The translations under genes and the position numbers were made by a program. Below, in pieces: positions 24,741-31,872 of a stretch of 32,220 bases of DNA. The notes beneath the pieces are model-generated. The model saw only the letters and a list, made by a program, of their open reading frames with translations, made no database searches and had not been told where the DNA came from. Every line of letters starts with the position of its first letter. Positions within the stretch are counted from its first letter, which is position 1. Origin of the DNA: Bacteroides sp. GTDB taxonomy: Bacteria; Bacteroidota; Bacteroidia; Bacteroidales; UBA7960. The DNA lies in NCBI GenBank assembly GCA_036351255.1, contig JAZBOS010000036.1:1-32220 (forward strand), read 5' to 3'.

Positions 24741-25964
24741 TCAGCTTGGCAGACTCCGGTAGATCTTATCGTATTTTTCTACCCCCATTTCCAGGTTGAA
24801 ATGTGTCAGGGCGCAGTCCCTTATGAGCTCGGGTGGTTTCCTCATGATGTCGGCAATCTGGCCAATAGCCTCATCGTAGGCCTTATCCGTAAATTCATCC
24901 ACCAATATGCCCACCTCTGTTTCCTTCACAATGGCGTCGGTGTCCCCAACGCCCTTATTGGTGATGAAAGGGATGCCCATGCTCATGATCTCGGCCTGTT
25001 TGGTGGGGCTTGAAGCCTTTTTCGAAAATACCGGCTTGATAAAGAAAATTGAAATATCCGATATGCTGAGGTATTCGGGAACGTCTTTCCTGCCGGCTTT
25101 TACCACGATCACGTTGAGGGGATCCACATAAGCCTGGGTGGCCTCCCGGATGATATGTTCCGGATCTTCTCCAGTAATGAAAAGAAAGCGTGCATCCGGG
25201 AAAATCCTGAGCAAGCGCCTGAAGAAGGCCATCATTTCGGCCGTCATATACCAGGTGCCAATGCTTCCCAGGTATGAAAGCACAAAATGCGCTTGTTCAA
25301 TGCCCAGTTGCTTGCGCAAGGCATGCTTCCTTTCATCGCTGATATATTGTTGAGAAAACAAATCCACATCGGTGCAGCAGGGAATCACCGAAGTGCGTTT
25401 TTCAACCTCTTCTCCAAACGACTGGCCAATGATCCTGCGACCGCTCTCAGTGAGGCTGACCACCGCATCAGCCTGGGCAAAGAACTCCTTTTCCCGCCGC
25501 TTGAAATACTTGTAAACCTTGCGGTAAAAAAAACTTTTGGGGTTCCAGATGTTTCCTTCAAAACGCTCGTCCACCCAAAATCCCCGCATATCAAAAACGA
25601 ACCGCAGCCCAAAACGTTTTTTCATATATATGCCCGCAAAGGAAGCAATGTAGCTGCGGCAATGAACGATTTCAAAGGGGGTTTTTCGATGCTGCCGCAA
25701 GGCGGTTCGCCTGAGTTTGTAAAGGTCGAAAAGTTTGGAGAGCAGGGGAGGAAAGGTCGAAAACTTCAAGGGCTTCCAGCCGATATTGTTTTCGGCAAAG
25801 ATCGCTTTCACCTCCGGGGCATCCTTCTTAAAGGTATCACGTTTTTCACAACTGATCACGTGAATCCGGTGCCCCTTTTTCGAAAGCCCCGTCAGGTATG
25901 GAATCACCTGCGAACGGCCCAGGGCATCCGTCATGCCATCATACGAAAGGTATAATACATCCAT
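24741..25964 (-). CDS. GT4-type glycosyltransferase
   Basis: A 407-residue GT-B-fold sugar transferase, likely acting on envelope or capsular glycans at the cytoplasmic face of the membrane. The N-terminal acceptor domain begins MDVLYLSYDGMTDALGRSQ and contains VHCRSYIASFAG and FDMRGFWVDE. The C-terminal donor domain contains LSYLGSIGTWY, FLFITGED and the characteristic KASSPTKQAEIMSMGIPFITNKGVGD nucleotide-sugar region (about residues 310-340). Donor and acceptor cannot be read from the sequence. It stands alone, with no other polysaccharide genes nearby. The start at 25964 is the only good ATG. Confidence 0.88.
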   Translation of the reverse strand: MDVLYLSYDGMTDALGRSQVIPYLTGLSKKGHRIHVISCEKRDTFKKDAPEVKAIFAENNIGWKPLKFSTFPPLLSKLFDLYKLRRTALRQHRKTPFEIVHCRSYIASFAGIYMKKRFGLRFVFDMRGFWVDERFEGNIWNPKSFFYRKVYKYFKRREKEFFAQADAVVSLTESGRRIIGQSFGEEVEKRTSVIPCCTDVDLFSQQYISDERKHALRKQLGIEQAHFVLSYLGSIGTWYMTAEMMAFFRRLLRIFPDARFLFITGEDPEHIIREATQAYVDPLNVIVVKAGRKDVPEYLSISDISIFFIKPVFSKKASSPTKQAEIMSMGIPFITNKGVGDTDAIVKETEVGILVDEFTDKAYDEAIGQIADIMRKPPELIRDCALTHFNLEMGVEKYDKIYRSLPS

Positions 25965-26158
25965 GCTTGTCCTGTCTCACCCCTTTTGCATGTAAAATTA
26001 ATCAATTTCTTTTCGTCACTTTCCTTTTTTTACCTTTTGGGCTCACAGGCCATTTACCCTTGCTGGTCAATTCTCATACGTGAATAGCCCTGACAGAAGA
26101 ATCAAACAGATGTAAACAATTGAATATATCCGCATAAATAAACAAATGTTTAAAAAAG

Positions 26159-26189
26159 TTTTTAATTTTCATCCAATAGTATACTTTTG
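26159..26189 (+). promoter_or_regulatory. Promoter of the 60-residue small ORF
   Basis: TACTTTTG (26182-26189) is a perfect TAnnTTTG. A T-rich segment lies about 19-20 bases upstream in place of TTTG. Transcription would start near 26196, just before the ribosome binding site. The upstream part of this gap, from 25965, shows nothing recognisable. Confidence 0.55.
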
Positions 26190-26210
26190 TAAAAAAGAAA
26201 GGGGGTTATT

Positions 26211-26393
26211 ATGAAAAAATTCAAGAAAAAACCTTTTAATCGCCCCAATGAAAACGGGAAGGGAACCAGGCCATCTCCCGGGATTTCCAAAGCCTTATCC
26301 GGGAAAAAAGAACCCAATGCTTCTGAGTGTATGCCTGCTTCTTTCCGCGAGATGTGGGATGTGTTTCTTTCCTTCACGCGATTGAATTACTGA
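26211..26393 (+). CDS. Small basic protein of unknown function (60 residues)
   Basis: I do not recognise this protein. It starts MKKFKKKPFNRPNENGKG, very rich in Lys/Arg/Asn/Pro and probably disordered. It ends with a short hydrophobic/aromatic helix-like tail (SFREMWDVFLSFTRLNY) and has a single Cys. There is no signal peptide. Support for it being real is the compact unit: a perfect -7 box at 26182-26189, a strong AAAGAAAGGGGG ribosome binding site ending 6 bases before the ATG, the ORF, and a textbook terminator about 38 bases after the stop. The charge suggests nucleic-acid or ribosome contact, but that is inference. The alternative is a ~255-base regulatory RNA in which the ORF is incidental. 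Confidence 0.6.
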   Translation: MKKFKKKPFNRPNENGKGTRPSPGISKALSGKKEPNASECMPASFREMWDVFLSFTRLNY

Positions 26394-26430
26394 TCTTCAG
26401 CAATTCATCCCTCTCCAATTGTTTTTACCC

Positions 26431-26452
26431 GGCCCGAAAGGGCCTTTTTGTT
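26431..26452 (+). terminator. Rho-independent terminator of the small ORF unit
   Basis: GGCCC, GAAA tetraloop, GGGCC, then TTTTTGTTTT. Confidence 0.88.
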
Positions 26453-26567
26453 TTAATGTTAAAAAATCCTGAAATTTGTTCCCTTCTTTAAAGGGCTGTT
26501 TTTTTTCAGTACCTTTATATTCAAATAGTTGAATACGAATAATAAAATAATTTTAACCCTTTCAAAA

Positions 26568-28031
26568 ATGTTCACATTTCGTAAGAACCAGAAAAACAGG
26601 ATAATTTTTGGAATTTTCCTGCTGGGAATGATCTCCTGTACCCAGGCTCCTGCTATAATGTCGGAGCAGGAAAGCCTGCCCAAACCAAAAAACATCATTT
26701 TCTTTATCGGCGATGGGATGGGTTACAACCATGTGCTGGCCGCCAATTATTATGCTTATGGCCACGATAAGGCCCAGCCATACGAACAGGATGACTGGAC
26801 CAAGCTATCGGTGGCCACTTATCCGGCGGTGATCAGTAAAACCGAGGAGGAGATTGTTTACAGCAACGGGTATAGCCCGCGACTGGCATGGAGTGTCCCT
26901 GCATACAACAATACCGATTATACCGACAGCGGTGCCGGAGGAACGGCTTTGTCTACCGGCAGAAAGACATACAATGGTACGATTGGGCTGGGTGTCGATG
27001 GCGATACCCTCACATTGCTCAGCGAGGCTGCCAAAGTGCTGGGGAAATCGACCGGGGTAGTGTCCAGTGTGCATATGAGCCATGCTACCCCTGCTACCTT
27101 TGCAGCCCACAATGCTGATCGCGGCAATTATGACGAAATCGCCCGCTACATGCTGTTCAACACCCGCCTCGACCTGATCCTCGCAGCCGGAAATCCTGAC
27201 TTCAGCGATGACGGAAAACCTTCCGAGAATAACGACCGCTATGTTGGGGGGCGCGAGATTTGGCAGCAGCTGTTGGCCAACGATGGCCGCACCGAGTTTA
27301 ATGCCGGCGGACAAACCCTTCGCGTGCAGGACAGCGACGGCGACGGGCAGGCTGACCCCTGGACGCTGATCCAGACCCGCGAAGATTTCGTGAAACTGGC
27401 CAGCGGTGAAACCCCCGCCCGCGTAATGGGCATTCCACAAGTGAACTCTACCCTCCAGCAAGGGCGTACCGATGGCGAAAATGAGACGCTTCCATTCAGC
27501 CAGCCCTTCAACGAGGGCATCCCCACCCTGGAAGAAATGACCCGCACGGCCCTCAATGTGCTGGGACAGAACGACAAGGGTTTCTTTGTGATGATCGAAG
27601 GCGGGGCCATTGACTGGGCAAGCCACGATAATCACCTGGGAAGGGTGATTGAAGAACAAATCGACCTGAACAACGCCATCCAGGCGGCCATTGAATGGGT
27701 GGAAGCCAACAGCAGCTGGGAAGAAACCCTGATCATCCTTACCGCTGACCACGAAACCGGTTACCTCACTGGCCCTTCACACCCCGAACAGGTAAATGCC
27801 CCGGTGGTCAGCAACGGGAAAGGACAGCTGCTACAGGCAAAATTTAACTTTGGCAACCACACCAACACCCTGGTGCCATTATATGTTAAAGGACCCGGAC
27901 AGGAACTGTTCCGCCTGGCTGCCGGCGAAAAAGATCCGGTTAGAGGCCCCTATATGCAGAATGTTCAGATTCCCCAAACCATCTTTATGATGTGGGGAAA
28001 TCCTGAAATTGAGGTCCATCGCCTGAACTAA
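26568..28031 (+). CDS. Alkaline phosphatase lipoprotein
   Basis: A 487-residue zinc/magnesium phosphomonoesterase of the PhoA-like family, likely tethered outside the cytoplasm to release phosphate. A basic start (MFTFRKNQKNRIIF) and hydrophobic stretch lead to Cys24 in LLGMISC, a lipobox. Metal and active-site motifs in order: NIIFFIGDGMG (Asp49), TDSGAGGTALSTG with the nucleophile Ser about 121, SHATPATFAAHN, FFVMIEGGAIDWASHDN, ILTADHETG and the final metal His in FNFGNHTNT. The ATG at 26568 is chosen; a TTG 13 codons upstream (26529) is in frame but lacks the signal context. A TACCTTTA box about 50 bases upstream is a possible promoter. No pho regulatory gene is adjacent. Confidence 0.93.
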   Translation: MFTFRKNQKNRIIFGIFLLGMISCTQAPAIMSEQESLPKPKNIIFFIGDGMGYNHVLAANYYAYGHDKAQPYEQDDWTKLSVATYPAVISKTEEEIVYSNGYSPRLAWSVPAYNNTDYTDSGAGGTALSTGRKTYNGTIGLGVDGDTLTLLSEAAKVLGKSTGVVSSVHMSHATPATFAAHNADRGNYDEIARYMLFNTRLDLILAAGNPDFSDDGKPSENNDRYVGGREIWQQLLANDGRTEFNAGGQTLRVQDSDGDGQADPWTLIQTREDFVKLASGETPARVMGIPQVNSTLQQGRTDGENETLPFSQPFNEGIPTLEEMTRTALNVLGQNDKGFFVMIEGGAIDWASHDNHLGRVIEEQIDLNNAIQAAIEWVEANSSWEETLIILTADHETGYLTGPSHPEQVNAPVVSNGKGQLLQAKFNFGNHTNTLVPLYVKGPGQELFRLAAGEKDPVRGPYMQNVQIPQTIFMMWGNPEIEVHRLN

Positions 28032-28052
28032 TCAGGACAATAGTAAGAGATG

Positions 28053-28102
28053 ATCCCCCCTGACACTTTGCAAAGTGAGTTCCGGGGGGATTTTTATTTT
28101 TA
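28053..28102 (+). terminator. Rho-independent terminator of the phosphatase gene
   Basis: ATCCCCCC (28053-28060) pairs with GGGGGGAT (28084-28091). An internal CACTTTGCAAAGTG hairpin lies between, and TTTTTATTTTT follows. Confidence 0.9.
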
Positions 28103-28172
28103 ACCCCACCATTATAAATGAATCCTGGCCTTTTTGTTGACCCGGGAAAGAGGGATCAAAGAGGGACCATGG

Positions 28173-28229
28173 TCGGAGTTTATACGGTTTAAACCGTATA
28201 AACTCCGAATAAACTCCGTATTAACTATT
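28173..28229. repeat. 11-bp-periodic palindromic array (array C)
   Basis: A perfect 36-bp palindrome (28173-28208, centre 28190/28191) whose 34-base core is identical to the middle of array A. It is followed by further 11-base units AATAAACTCCG (28208-28218) and TATTAACTATT (28219-28229). It lies between the phosphatase terminator and the hairpin-rich region. The array extends on the right side only, so it is an asymmetric version of array A. Confidence 0.88.
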
Positions 28230-28345
28230 ACCCTGGTTTTTCCTTAGAATGGGAAGGTAAAGAAAATCAATTAGTTATGAAATGATGCTGATTCAACTAC
28301 AGAAGACCTGGATGAAGTATCTCCAATCGGAATGGCTACAAAAAA

Positions 28346-28371
28346 CCCCGGGACAGTTTTCTGTCCCGGGG
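28346..28371 (-). terminator. Strong GC hairpin with T-run on the minus strand
   Basis: CCCCGGGACAG, TTTT loop, CTGTCCCGGGG: an 11-bp perfect stem. On the minus strand it is followed by TTTTTTG, so it looks like a terminator for leftward transcription. It lies about 200 bases beyond the gamma-lyase terminator, and no gene is visible in between. It may be a backup terminator, the end of a small RNA, or a leader structure for rightward transcription. Confidence 0.6.
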
Positions 28372-28551
28372 CCACCAATCAACTAACCAAAACAACAACA
28401 TGAAAAGAAACCAATGTCTTTTTTTATCTATTTTCGATTTCAGGGTTTAAGATCAGGGTTCTAAAATTATAACTCTGAAAACCGGATTTTGTTTTATATC
28501 AATGGAAAAATTAATATAAAAAAAGTTAAAAGTACTATGAACGGTCGATTT

Positions 28552-28613
28552 AACTTTTTGAAAAAACCACCCGGGATTTGAAAAACCTTATGAAAACATT
28601 CTTTCCCGGGTGG
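28552..28613 (-). terminator. Terminator of the gamma-lyase gene
   Basis: CCACCCGGGA (28567-28576) pairs with TCCCGGGTGG (28604-28613) around a 27-base loop. On the minus strand TTTTTTC follows. It begins about 30 bases after the stop codon. Confidence 0.75.
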
Positions 28614-28642
28614 AAAACAAAACAAAATTGAATGAAGGAAAT

Positions 28643-29842
28643 TTAAATGGTATCCAATGCGCTGAGGCATTTTTCTATTTTGAGCCAACTGCGCTCAATA
28701 TCGTTGTCAAGGCCAACGGAGAAGCGCACCAGGCCTTCGGAGAGGCCCATTTTTTTCTGGACATCCTCGGGTACTTCGCTCGAAGTACTCTTGCCTGAGT
28801 TGCTGAAGAGGGTTTTGAAATACCCCAGGCTTACGGCCAGGTAACCCACACCTTCCTTCTGCATCATTTCCATAAACCGGGCGGCGCGTTCACTGGTTTC
28901 GAGATCAATGGCAATCATGCCTCCAAAGCCGAAATCGGGGTTCATCAGTTTTTTCATTAGCTCGTGCTGCGGATGTTCGTGCATGCCGGGATAAACAAAC
29001 CGTAATCCTACGGTTTTGAACTTTTCAGCCAGGTACATGGCGTTGTGGCTGTGCTGTTTCATTCGAATATGGAGGGTATGCAGGTTTTTGTGGATGCTGG
29101 ATGAGCGCATGGGATCGAGCACCGGGCCCAGCAGCATGGCTGTGCCTGAATTGACATCCGATAGGGCTGCAATAAATTCCTCGTCGGCACAGATGGCCCC
29201 AGCCACACAGTCGTTCTTGCCGTTGATGAACTTGGTCATACTGTATACCACAACATCGGCGCCCCATTTGGCGGGAGCGATCATCATTGGGGTGAAGGTA
29301 TTATCAACCACCAGTTTGATCTTGTGTTTGCGGGTGATCTGGGCCAGGGCGGGCAGGTCGGAGATCTGCAAGAGCGGGTTGGTCATCGACTCGGTGTAGA
29401 TCATGGTCGTGTTGGGGCGGATGGCTTTTTCAACCTGTTGCAGGTTGGTGACATCCACGAAAGTGACTTCGATCTTAAACTTTTTCAAGTAGTTGGCCAT
29501 AAAGGCAAAGGTTCCCCCGTAGGTGGTGATACTCGAAACGATGTGGTCGCCGGTATTGCAGAGCTGGAGAATGGCGCTGGTGATGGCAGCCATGCCCGAA
29601 CCAGGGACCCAGGCAGCCTGGGTGCCTTCCATGGCGGCGAGGGCATCGGCCAGGTATTTGTTGGAAGGATTCCAGTGGCGTGAATAGAGGAAACAGCCCT
29701 GCTGTTCACCGTGGAAGGTGTCGAGCATGGTTTTGGCTTCCAAAAAGGTGTAGGTTGCCGAATCGGTAATGGAAGGATTCACGTCGCCAAATTCGCCAAA
29801 CTGAAGCAGGTCCTGAATGTTGGATGCGGGATCAAATTTCAT
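28643..29842 (-). CDS. PLP-dependent Cys/Met-metabolism gamma-lyase (methionine gamma-lyase-like)
   Basis: A 399-residue trans-sulfuration family enzyme using pyridoxal phosphate on sulfur amino acids. The PLP lysine is K204 in VVYSMTKFINGKND. The tetramer-contact YSR is at about 53-55, the phosphate-binding GSGMAAI at about 81-87 and the ring-binding Asp in LVVDNTFTP at about 180. The fold matches methionine gamma-lyase, cystathionine gamma-lyase and O-acetylhomoserine sulfhydrylase; I favour methionine gamma-lyase because of the adjacent divergent Lrp/AsnC regulator, but residues do not settle the reaction. The ATG at 29842 is chosen over a reading from 29905, which adds 21 non-conserved residues. 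Confidence 0.9.
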   Translation of the reverse strand: MKFDPASNIQDLLQFGEFGDVNPSITDSATYTFLEAKTMLDTFHGEQQGCFLYSRHWNPSNKYLADALAAMEGTQAAWVPGSGMAAITSAILQLCNTGDHIVSSITTYGGTFAFMANYLKKFKIEVTFVDVTNLQQVEKAIRPNTTMIYTESMTNPLLQISDLPALAQITRKHKIKLVVDNTFTPMMIAPAKWGADVVVYSMTKFINGKNDCVAGAICADEEFIAALSDVNSGTAMLLGPVLDPMRSSSIHKNLHTLHIRMKQHSHNAMYLAEKFKTVGLRFVYPGMHEHPQHELMKKLMNPDFGFGGMIAIDLETSERAARFMEMMQKEGVGYLAVSLGYFKTLFSNSGKSTSSEVPEDVQKKMGLSEGLVRFSVGLDNDIERSWLKIEKCLSALDTI

Positions 29843-29902
29843 GTTCTGTTGTTTTTTAGGCACCTGGTTTTTCAAAAAGAAAATAAGCGCCGGTTTGTTT
29901 TG

Positions 29903-29934
29903 CAAAAATATTGAATTTTCTGAAAACGAACCTA
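29903..29934 (-). promoter_or_regulatory. Candidate -7 boxes for the gamma-lyase gene
   Basis: Two minus-strand matches: TATTTTTG (29903-29910, perfect TAnnTTTG) and TAGGTTCG (29927-29934). They would give leaders of about 55 and 80 bases. Which is used cannot be told from sequence. Confidence 0.35.
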
Positions 29935-29969
29935 TTGTCGTTAGAATAAAAGAAAATAAAATGCAATGT

Positions 29970-30004
29970 GCTTATAATTTGTAAGCAAAAAGCTTTAAAT
30001 TTGC
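29970..30004. promoter_or_regulatory. Overlapping dyads, possible Lrp-type operator, with -7 box
   Basis: GCTTATAATTTGTAAGC (29970-29986) is a 17-base near-palindrome with one mismatched pair. It overlaps a second dyad, GCAAA-N10-TTTGC (29985-30004). TAAATTTG (29996-30003), a perfect -7 box for the regulator gene, lies inside the second dyad, so binding there would block it. Lrp/AsnC proteins commonly bind such short AT-rich palindromes in their own divergent promoter region. Confidence 0.45.
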
Positions 30005-30032
30005 AATAATTTGATTAGAAAAAAATTCTTTT

Positions 30033-30527
30033 ATGGAAAAAGGCTTTCAGATTGATAGCACAGATAAAAAGATCCTGGAGATCTTGGCGGCCAATGCGCG
30101 GATGCCATTTCTTGAAGTTGCCCGCATGTGTAGTATCAGCGGAGCAGCCGTTCACCAGCGTGTTCAGAAGCTTATGGATGCCGGCATTCTCGATGGCTCG
30201 CAGTTTTGCCTCAACCCCAAAGGGCTCGGTTATTACACCTGCGCCTTTATCGGGATACAGGTGAACCTGTTAAGTACTTCCACCCACGAGCAGGTGTTCC
30301 AGGCCATCAAGAAAATCCCTGAAATCGTCGAATGCCATCACATTTCAGGGAAATACTCCCTTTTTCTGAAAGTGTTTACCAAGAACAATGAGCACCTGAA
30401 AAAGATCATTGTCGAGAAGATACAGACCATCCCAGAAGTAACAGCCACAGAAACATTTATTTCGCTTGAAGAAGGTTTTGTCAGACAGCTGCCAGTGCAG
30501 GAAGGGAACATATTCTTTTACGAATAA
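30033..30527 (+). CDS. Lrp/AsnC-family transcriptional regulator
   Basis: A 164-residue feast/famine regulator. The N-terminal winged helix-turn-helix (about residues 6-60; STDKKILEILAANARMPFLE, then SISGAAVHQRVQKLMDAGI) binds DNA. The C-terminal RAM domain (about 70-150; GYYTCAFIGIQVNL, VECHHISGKYSLFLKV, TETFISLEEGF) senses an amino acid and builds octamers. Divergent placement 190 bases from the gamma-lyase gene suggests it controls that gene and itself, probably in response to a sulfur or branched-chain amino acid (inference). The ATG at 30033 gives the family's usual start. It ends in its own weak terminator. Confidence 0.93.
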   Translation: MEKGFQIDSTDKKILEILAANARMPFLEVARMCSISGAAVHQRVQKLMDAGILDGSQFCLNPKGLGYYTCAFIGIQVNLLSTSTHEQVFQAIKKIPEIVECHHISGKYSLFLKVFTKNNEHLKKIIVEKIQTIPEVTATETFISLEEGFVRQLPVQEGNIFFYE

Positions 30528-30528
30528 G

Positions 30529-30566
30529 AAGGCCTGATAAATCATTCCGGGCCTTTTGGGGTTTTT
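30529..30566 (+). terminator. Terminator of the Lrp-family gene
   Basis: AAGGCC (30529-30534) pairs with GGCCTT (30550-30555), followed by TTGGGGTTTTT. The stem is short. Confidence 0.5.
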
Positions 30567-30587
30567 CACTGGAATCTTCTATTTTTG
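30554..30587 (+). promoter_or_regulatory. Promoter of the small membrane protein - ribE unit
   Basis: TTTTG (30554-30558), a 21-base spacer, and TATTTTTG (30580-30587). This is among the best -33/-7 pairs in the window, 46 bases upstream of the ATG at 30634. It overlaps the preceding terminator. Confidence 0.6.
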
Positions 30588-30633
30588 CAGGGTTGTCTGA
30601 ATTGCGTTTTCATTCTTAAAGCCCCAAAAAGAA

Positions 30634-31080
30634 ATGCAAAATAAGCTTGCTTTTTTCTTTTTCCTGAGCCTGGTGTTATGGTATTCCCTGGTGTTTTTTC
30701 CTATTCCAGAATTGCTGATTGAGGGGACTGCCTCCCTGCTGGGCCCTATGGGAATCTTGATGGTTTTGCTTGTTTTGCTGCTGGCTGGTATGGTCATGCA
30801 ATGGAAGTATGTTTCCCTTGCTGCCTTCCCATTATTGGCCGCCTGGGGCCTTTTGCAGTTTAATGCCCATTGGCGAACCTGGATCGTTGAAGCCAGTCCT
30901 GAGCAGCAGGAGCATTATTACCAGCATTTCAGGGGAACCTGGAGGATCTTCCCTGAGTCCGCTATGCATACTGTTCCCGACCTTTACCATTTTGTGCTGG
31001 GCTTGCTGATTGGGATCAACCTGGCGCTGGTCATCATTCAGATCACGAAGCTGTTCAGCATGAAGAAAAGGCCAGCTTGA
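30634..31080 (+). CDS. Small integral membrane protein, function unknown
   Basis: I do not recognise this 148-residue protein. It has about four hydrophobic segments, at roughly 5-24, 33-52, 57-75 and 115-140. A polar loop between the third and fourth (HWRTWIVEASPEQQEHYYQHFRGTWRIFPES) is rich in Trp, His, Gln and Glu, and the tail is short and basic. No enzyme motif is visible. A good promoter lies 46 bases upstream. The riboflavin synthase ATG is 50 bases after its stop, on the same strand and with no terminator between, so the two are probably co-transcribed. A role in flavin transport would be only a guess from position. Confidence 0.7.
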   Translation: MQNKLAFFFFLSLVLWYSLVFFPIPELLIEGTASLLGPMGILMVLLVLLLAGMVMQWKYVSLAAFPLLAAWGLLQFNAHWRTWIVEASPEQQEHYYQHFRGTWRIFPESAMHTVPDLYHFVLGLLIGINLALVIIQITKLFSMKKRPA

Positions 31081-31130
31081 AAATTGCTGAAAGGATATTC
31101 ATTGATAGAAAATCATTTAAACCGAGAAAT

Positions 31131-31742
31131 ATGTTTACAGGAATCGTAGAAACCACCGCGCAGGTGGTAAAAATTGAAAAAGACCGGGGCAATATCCATT
31201 TCACGATGGAAACGCCCATTGCGGATGAATTAAAAGTGGATCAGAGCGTGTCGCACGACGGGGTGTGCCTGACCACGGTGAATGTTGACAAGGAGAAGAA
31301 ACAATATACCGTTACGGCTATCCAGGAAACGCTTGACAAGACCAATATGCGCACCTGGCAGGAAGGCTACCGGGTGAACCTGGAACGCTGTATGCGTATT
31401 GACGGGCGCCTGGACGGGCATATCGTTCAGGGGCACGTGGACCAGACCGCTGTGTGCAAGCGCGTGGAAGAACTCGATGGTAGCTGGAAGTTTTGGTTTG
31501 AATACGATCGCGGCCCTAAGAATATCACCGTGGAAAAAGGTTCCATTTCGGTGAACGGGGTAAGCCTGACAGTGGTAGATTCAGAACCTGGCCTGTTCTC
31601 TGTGGCCATTATTCCCTACACCTATGAGCACACCAACTTTGGTGATTTCAGGGTGGGTTCCGTGGTCAACCTTGAATTTGATATTATTGGCAAATACGTT
31701 GCCCGCCTGCTGGAGCAACATTTTGAAGCCAGGAAGGGATAA
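31131..31742 (+). CDS. ribE: Riboflavin synthase, alpha subunit
   Basis: The enzyme dismutates two 6,7-dimethyl-8-ribityllumazine molecules to riboflavin and a pyrimidine, the last step of riboflavin synthesis. The 203-residue product begins with the diagnostic MFTGIVE, so the ATG at 31131 is the start. It contains two lumazine-binding repeats (about 1-95 and 96-190). Signature stretches are SHDGVCLTTV, NLERCMRIDGRLDGHIVQGHVD and the matching SISVNGVSLTVVD and YTYEHTNF in the second repeat. An in-frame TTG at 31077 overlapping the upstream stop is not needed. The other rib genes are not in the window. Confidence 0.96.
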   Translation: MFTGIVETTAQVVKIEKDRGNIHFTMETPIADELKVDQSVSHDGVCLTTVNVDKEKKQYTVTAIQETLDKTNMRTWQEGYRVNLERCMRIDGRLDGHIVQGHVDQTAVCKRVEELDGSWKFWFEYDRGPKNITVEKGSISVNGVSLTVVDSEPGLFSVAIIPYTYEHTNFGDFRVGSVVNLEFDIIGKYVARLLEQHFEARKG

Positions 31743-31743
31743 A

Positions 31744-31861
31744 GGGTTGTCCTTGTTGTCTGCTTCGCGTTGTCCTTGTTGTCTGCTTCGCGTTTTTGTT
31801 TAAGAAACTTAAACAGCGATAACAATGACAACAATGACAACTAAGACAACAACGACAACCC
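31744..31861. repeat. Nested tandem and inverted repeat between convergent genes
   Basis: A 23-base unit (31747-31769) is repeated exactly at 31770-31792. A central hairpin follows, GTTTAAG-AAA-CTTAAAC (31798-31814). Then comes a run of GACAAC-type motifs (31819-31861) that is the complement of the GTTGTC motifs in the tandem units. The outermost arms, 31744-31760 and 31845-31861, pair over 17 bases with one mismatch. The whole lies between the ribE stop and the protease stop and could act as a two-way terminator. It is far more elaborate than the other terminators here. Confidence 0.85.
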
Positions 31862-31872
31862 TTCCAAAATCC

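Larger units (their letters stand above)
28103..28642. other. Gene-poor interval
   Basis: A 540-base stretch between converging genes. Besides array C and two hairpins (28346-28371 and 28567-28613) it holds a 16-codon ATG-initiated frame (28400-28450, MKRNQCLFLSIFDFRV). That frame is preceded by an A/C-rich leader (AACTAACCAAAACAACAAC) and followed by AT-rich sequence without an ORF. No protein gene or known RNA was recognised. Confidence 0.6.

Noticed and set aside
25287..25955. Plus-strand open frame of 222 codons.
   Set aside because: Antisense to the glycosyltransferase gene; no domain and no start signals.
26805..27752. Minus-strand open frame of 315 codons inside the phosphatase gene.
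   Set aside because: It is a shadow of the alkaline phosphatase frame, whose active-site motifs are intact; codon bias on the coding strand explains the long antisense opening.
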